Source of the DNA: Bacteroidota bacterium
GTDB taxonomy: Bacteria > Bacteroidota > Bacteroidia > CAILMK01
Direction: 5' to 3'
DNA: 22,007 bases
Assembly: GCA_013287095.1 (NCBI GenBank)
Contig: JABDEJ010000037.1
Location: 1 to 22,007, forward strand
The notes under the pieces were generated by a model, which saw only the letters and a list, made by a program, of their open reading frames with translations, was not told where the DNA came from and did no database searches. Below are positions 20,267 to 22,007 of the stretch, piece by piece. A program made the position numbers and the translations under genes. Numbering within the stretch: the stretch's first letter is position 1; each line of letters starts with the position of its first letter.

Positions 20267-22007
20267 TTGAAAAAAGATATAAAAAATGCTCCCGTTGATG
20301 CCATTTTGAAAAACCCAGCCAGTTTATTGAGGCTTTACGCGATTACCATCGCAATAATTGGGTTTTCATTGTATTTAAATACCATGAAAAATGGCTACGC
20401 ACTTGATGATTTCTATGCAATTCCGAAAAACGAGTTTGTCATGCAGGGCATCAATGGTATACCCAAGCTAATGACTATTGATTTCTGGTATCTTTTAAAT
20501 TCAAAACTGGGCTACTATCGCCCGCTTTCGCTGATCACTTTTGCCATTGAGAATTCCTTTTTCGGAGAAAATACGGCAGTAAACCATTTTGATAATGCAC
20601 TGCTTTACGGACTGTCCGGCTTTATGTTATTTATGTTCCTCATGAAGCTTTTTCCTGCCCGGAATCCGGCATTTGCTTTCTTAATAAGCCTGGTTTTTTT
20701 TGGCACATCCAATCCACACAGAGGTTGTGGCTAATATTAAAAGCCGTGATGAAATTCTCAGCTTTCTGAACACATTCATTACGCTTAATTTAGTTTTCAG
20801 GTATAGTATCACAAAAAGCAGAAAAACCCTTATTTGGAGCGCCGTTTTCTTTTACCTGGCTTTATTATCCAAAGAAACGGCTGTAACAGGTCTTGTACTC
20901 ATTCCACTTTTTTTGTTTTATTCAGGATTAAAAATTCCGGCGGCATTAAAAAGATCAATCCCTTATGTGGGAATTGCAATATTGTTTTTTTTACAAAAAC
21001 GTTATTTCCTGGGTCCAAATGGGAGCATTTCTTATGGCATTGACATTATAAACTATCCTTATTCTGGCTCCGGGGTTAGGCTGCCAAGTTTATTTCACAT
21101 TTTTTGGATATCTGTCCAAAAGCTGATATGGCCTTTGCCATTAAGTTTTGATTATTCTTACAACCAGATCCCTGCTTCTCATTGGTTTGACATCGGTAGC
21201 ATATTTGGCCTGATATCATTTTTTGCTTTAGCCTTTCTTTGCCTTAGCGGGATTTTAAAAAGATCCATCTGGAGCCTGGGATTGGCTGTTTTTTTTGTCA
21301 CCATTTCGCCCTTGCTTGGTTTTGTTTTATTAAGGGGAGGAATCTTTGCAGAAAGGTTCTTGTATGCCCCTTGCCTGGGCTTCGCCATGATCCTGGTGTA
21401 CGCGGTGAGCCTTATTGCAGATCAAAAAAAGGACAGGTTTGTAAAACTATTAGAATGGATTAAAAGAAATGCAATTGCGACCGGTGTCATTCTCGCTTTA
21501 TGTTCCTTTTACAGTATTGCCACCATTCAGAGAAATCCTGCATGGAAAGATAACATAACCCTATTCGGAACAGATGCAAATCATTCTCCTAACAGCGCCC
21601 AGATACACTATTTATATGGCAATTCACTTATTGACGCAGCAGTGGCCGAAAAGGATACCACAAAGAAAAGAGCAATAGACGAAAAAGGACTTATTGAATT
21701 GCATAAAGCCATTTCCATTGATTCTTTATTCGGACAAGCATATTGTCAGATTGGCTATTCTTTCCAGGCTGCCTATAAGGTTAATGATTCCGCCATAAAA
21801 TATTTCAAAAAGGCTGTAGAAACAGCGCCAGATTACGTAATAAGCTATGTTAACCTTGGCGCCATTTATGAAAACACCGGGAATAGTAACCTTCCGCGGC
21901 AGAAACTTGCATCATATTATTATAATACGGCTCTCGAATTAGATCCCAATTTCCCCGAGGCCATTCAACGTGCTTCGGCATTCAGGAAATTAACCGGCCT
22001 CGACGTA
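20267..22007 (+). pseudogene. GT-C membrane glycosyltransferase with TPRs, frameshifted, cut by window end
   Basis: Frame 1 runs from a TTG (20267, or 20243) to a stop at 20734: a first membrane helix, GYALDDFYAIP with the Asp pair typical of the first periplasmic loop of GT-C enzymes, and YYRPLSLITFAIENSFFG. Just after LISLVF the expected family sequence HPIHTEVVANIKSRDEILSF continues in another frame from 20708. Removing one T from the T8 run (20694-20701) joins them. The second frame is open to the window end, with LLSKETAVT, several membrane helices, and TPR motifs at about 21720-21890 (AYCQIGYSFQAAYKVNDSAI, ISYVNLGAIYENTGN). The layout is that of TMTC-like O-mannosyltransferases with C-terminal TPRs, acting at the periplasmic face. 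The substrate is unknown. It may be a sequencing error rather than a dead gene. Confidence 0.82.

Overview
The window looks like a chromosomal segment from a member of the Bacteroidota, probably a Sphingobacteriales or Chitinophagales type. The signs are a secreted protein with a C-terminal type IX secretion (T9SS) sorting domain, repeated matches to the Bacteroidota -7 promoter motif TAnnTTTG just upstream of genes, A-rich start regions, SPOR/RlpA and DUF4468 proteins, and numerous intergenic short-repeat families. No rRNA, tRNA, CRISPR array, phage gene or classical IS transposase was recognised. Most of the window is ordinary housekeeping DNA: lpd, rdgB, ispH, tyrS, a 2-oxoacid dehydrogenase E2, an ECF sigma factor, a family 2 glycosyltransferase, RlpA and a beta-carbonic-anhydrase-like protein, mixed with lineage-specific lipoproteins and membrane proteins.

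Layout. 86-2392 is a T9SS cargo protein with an Omp28/thioredoxin-like CxxC, closed by a clear terminator. 2461-3570 is an unusual island: a small GIY-YIG nuclease gene lies between two repeat arrays that mirror each other (modules A, B, C, then the gene, then C', B', A'). 3635-4817 (minus) is an RlpA-lipoprotein operon, followed by a glycosyltransferase (5001-6044, minus). lpd is at 6241. 7839-8989 (minus) is a translationally coupled pair, rdgB and an unknown gene. 9157-12483 holds a lipoprotein, a carbonic-anhydrase-like gene, a small membrane protein, ispH and an AcpH-like gene. 12592-14154 holds an envelope protein and a two-gene cassette, a 67-aa protein and an MNT-type nucleotidyltransferase, overlapping by ATGA. 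14172-15133 is a lipoprotein gene broken by a homopolymer frameshift. tyrS and a DUF4468 gene follow, then E2 and an ECF sigma factor on the minus strand, then about 0.9 kb of AT-rich gene-free DNA. The last gene is a GT-C/TPR membrane glycosyltransferase, also frameshifted in a homopolymer and cut by the window end.

The best candidate for something undescribed is the GIY-YIG island. The innermost modules form a 30-bp inverted repeat with a single mismatch (2857-2886 and 3401-3430), and a solitary diverged copy sits downstream of lpd (7671-7705). This resembles a REP/REPIN system and its resident endonuclease, with a GIY-YIG enzyme in place of the usual Y1 transposase (RAYT); that role is an inference. 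At least seven other intergenic repeat families occur. Several lie directly 3' of genes and form strand-specific hairpins. One is an 18-bp stem whose two non-Watson-Crick pairs are G.U only in the RNA of the upstream gene.

Limits: assignments come from reading motifs only; nothing was searched or folded by computer. Promoter calls are consensus matches.
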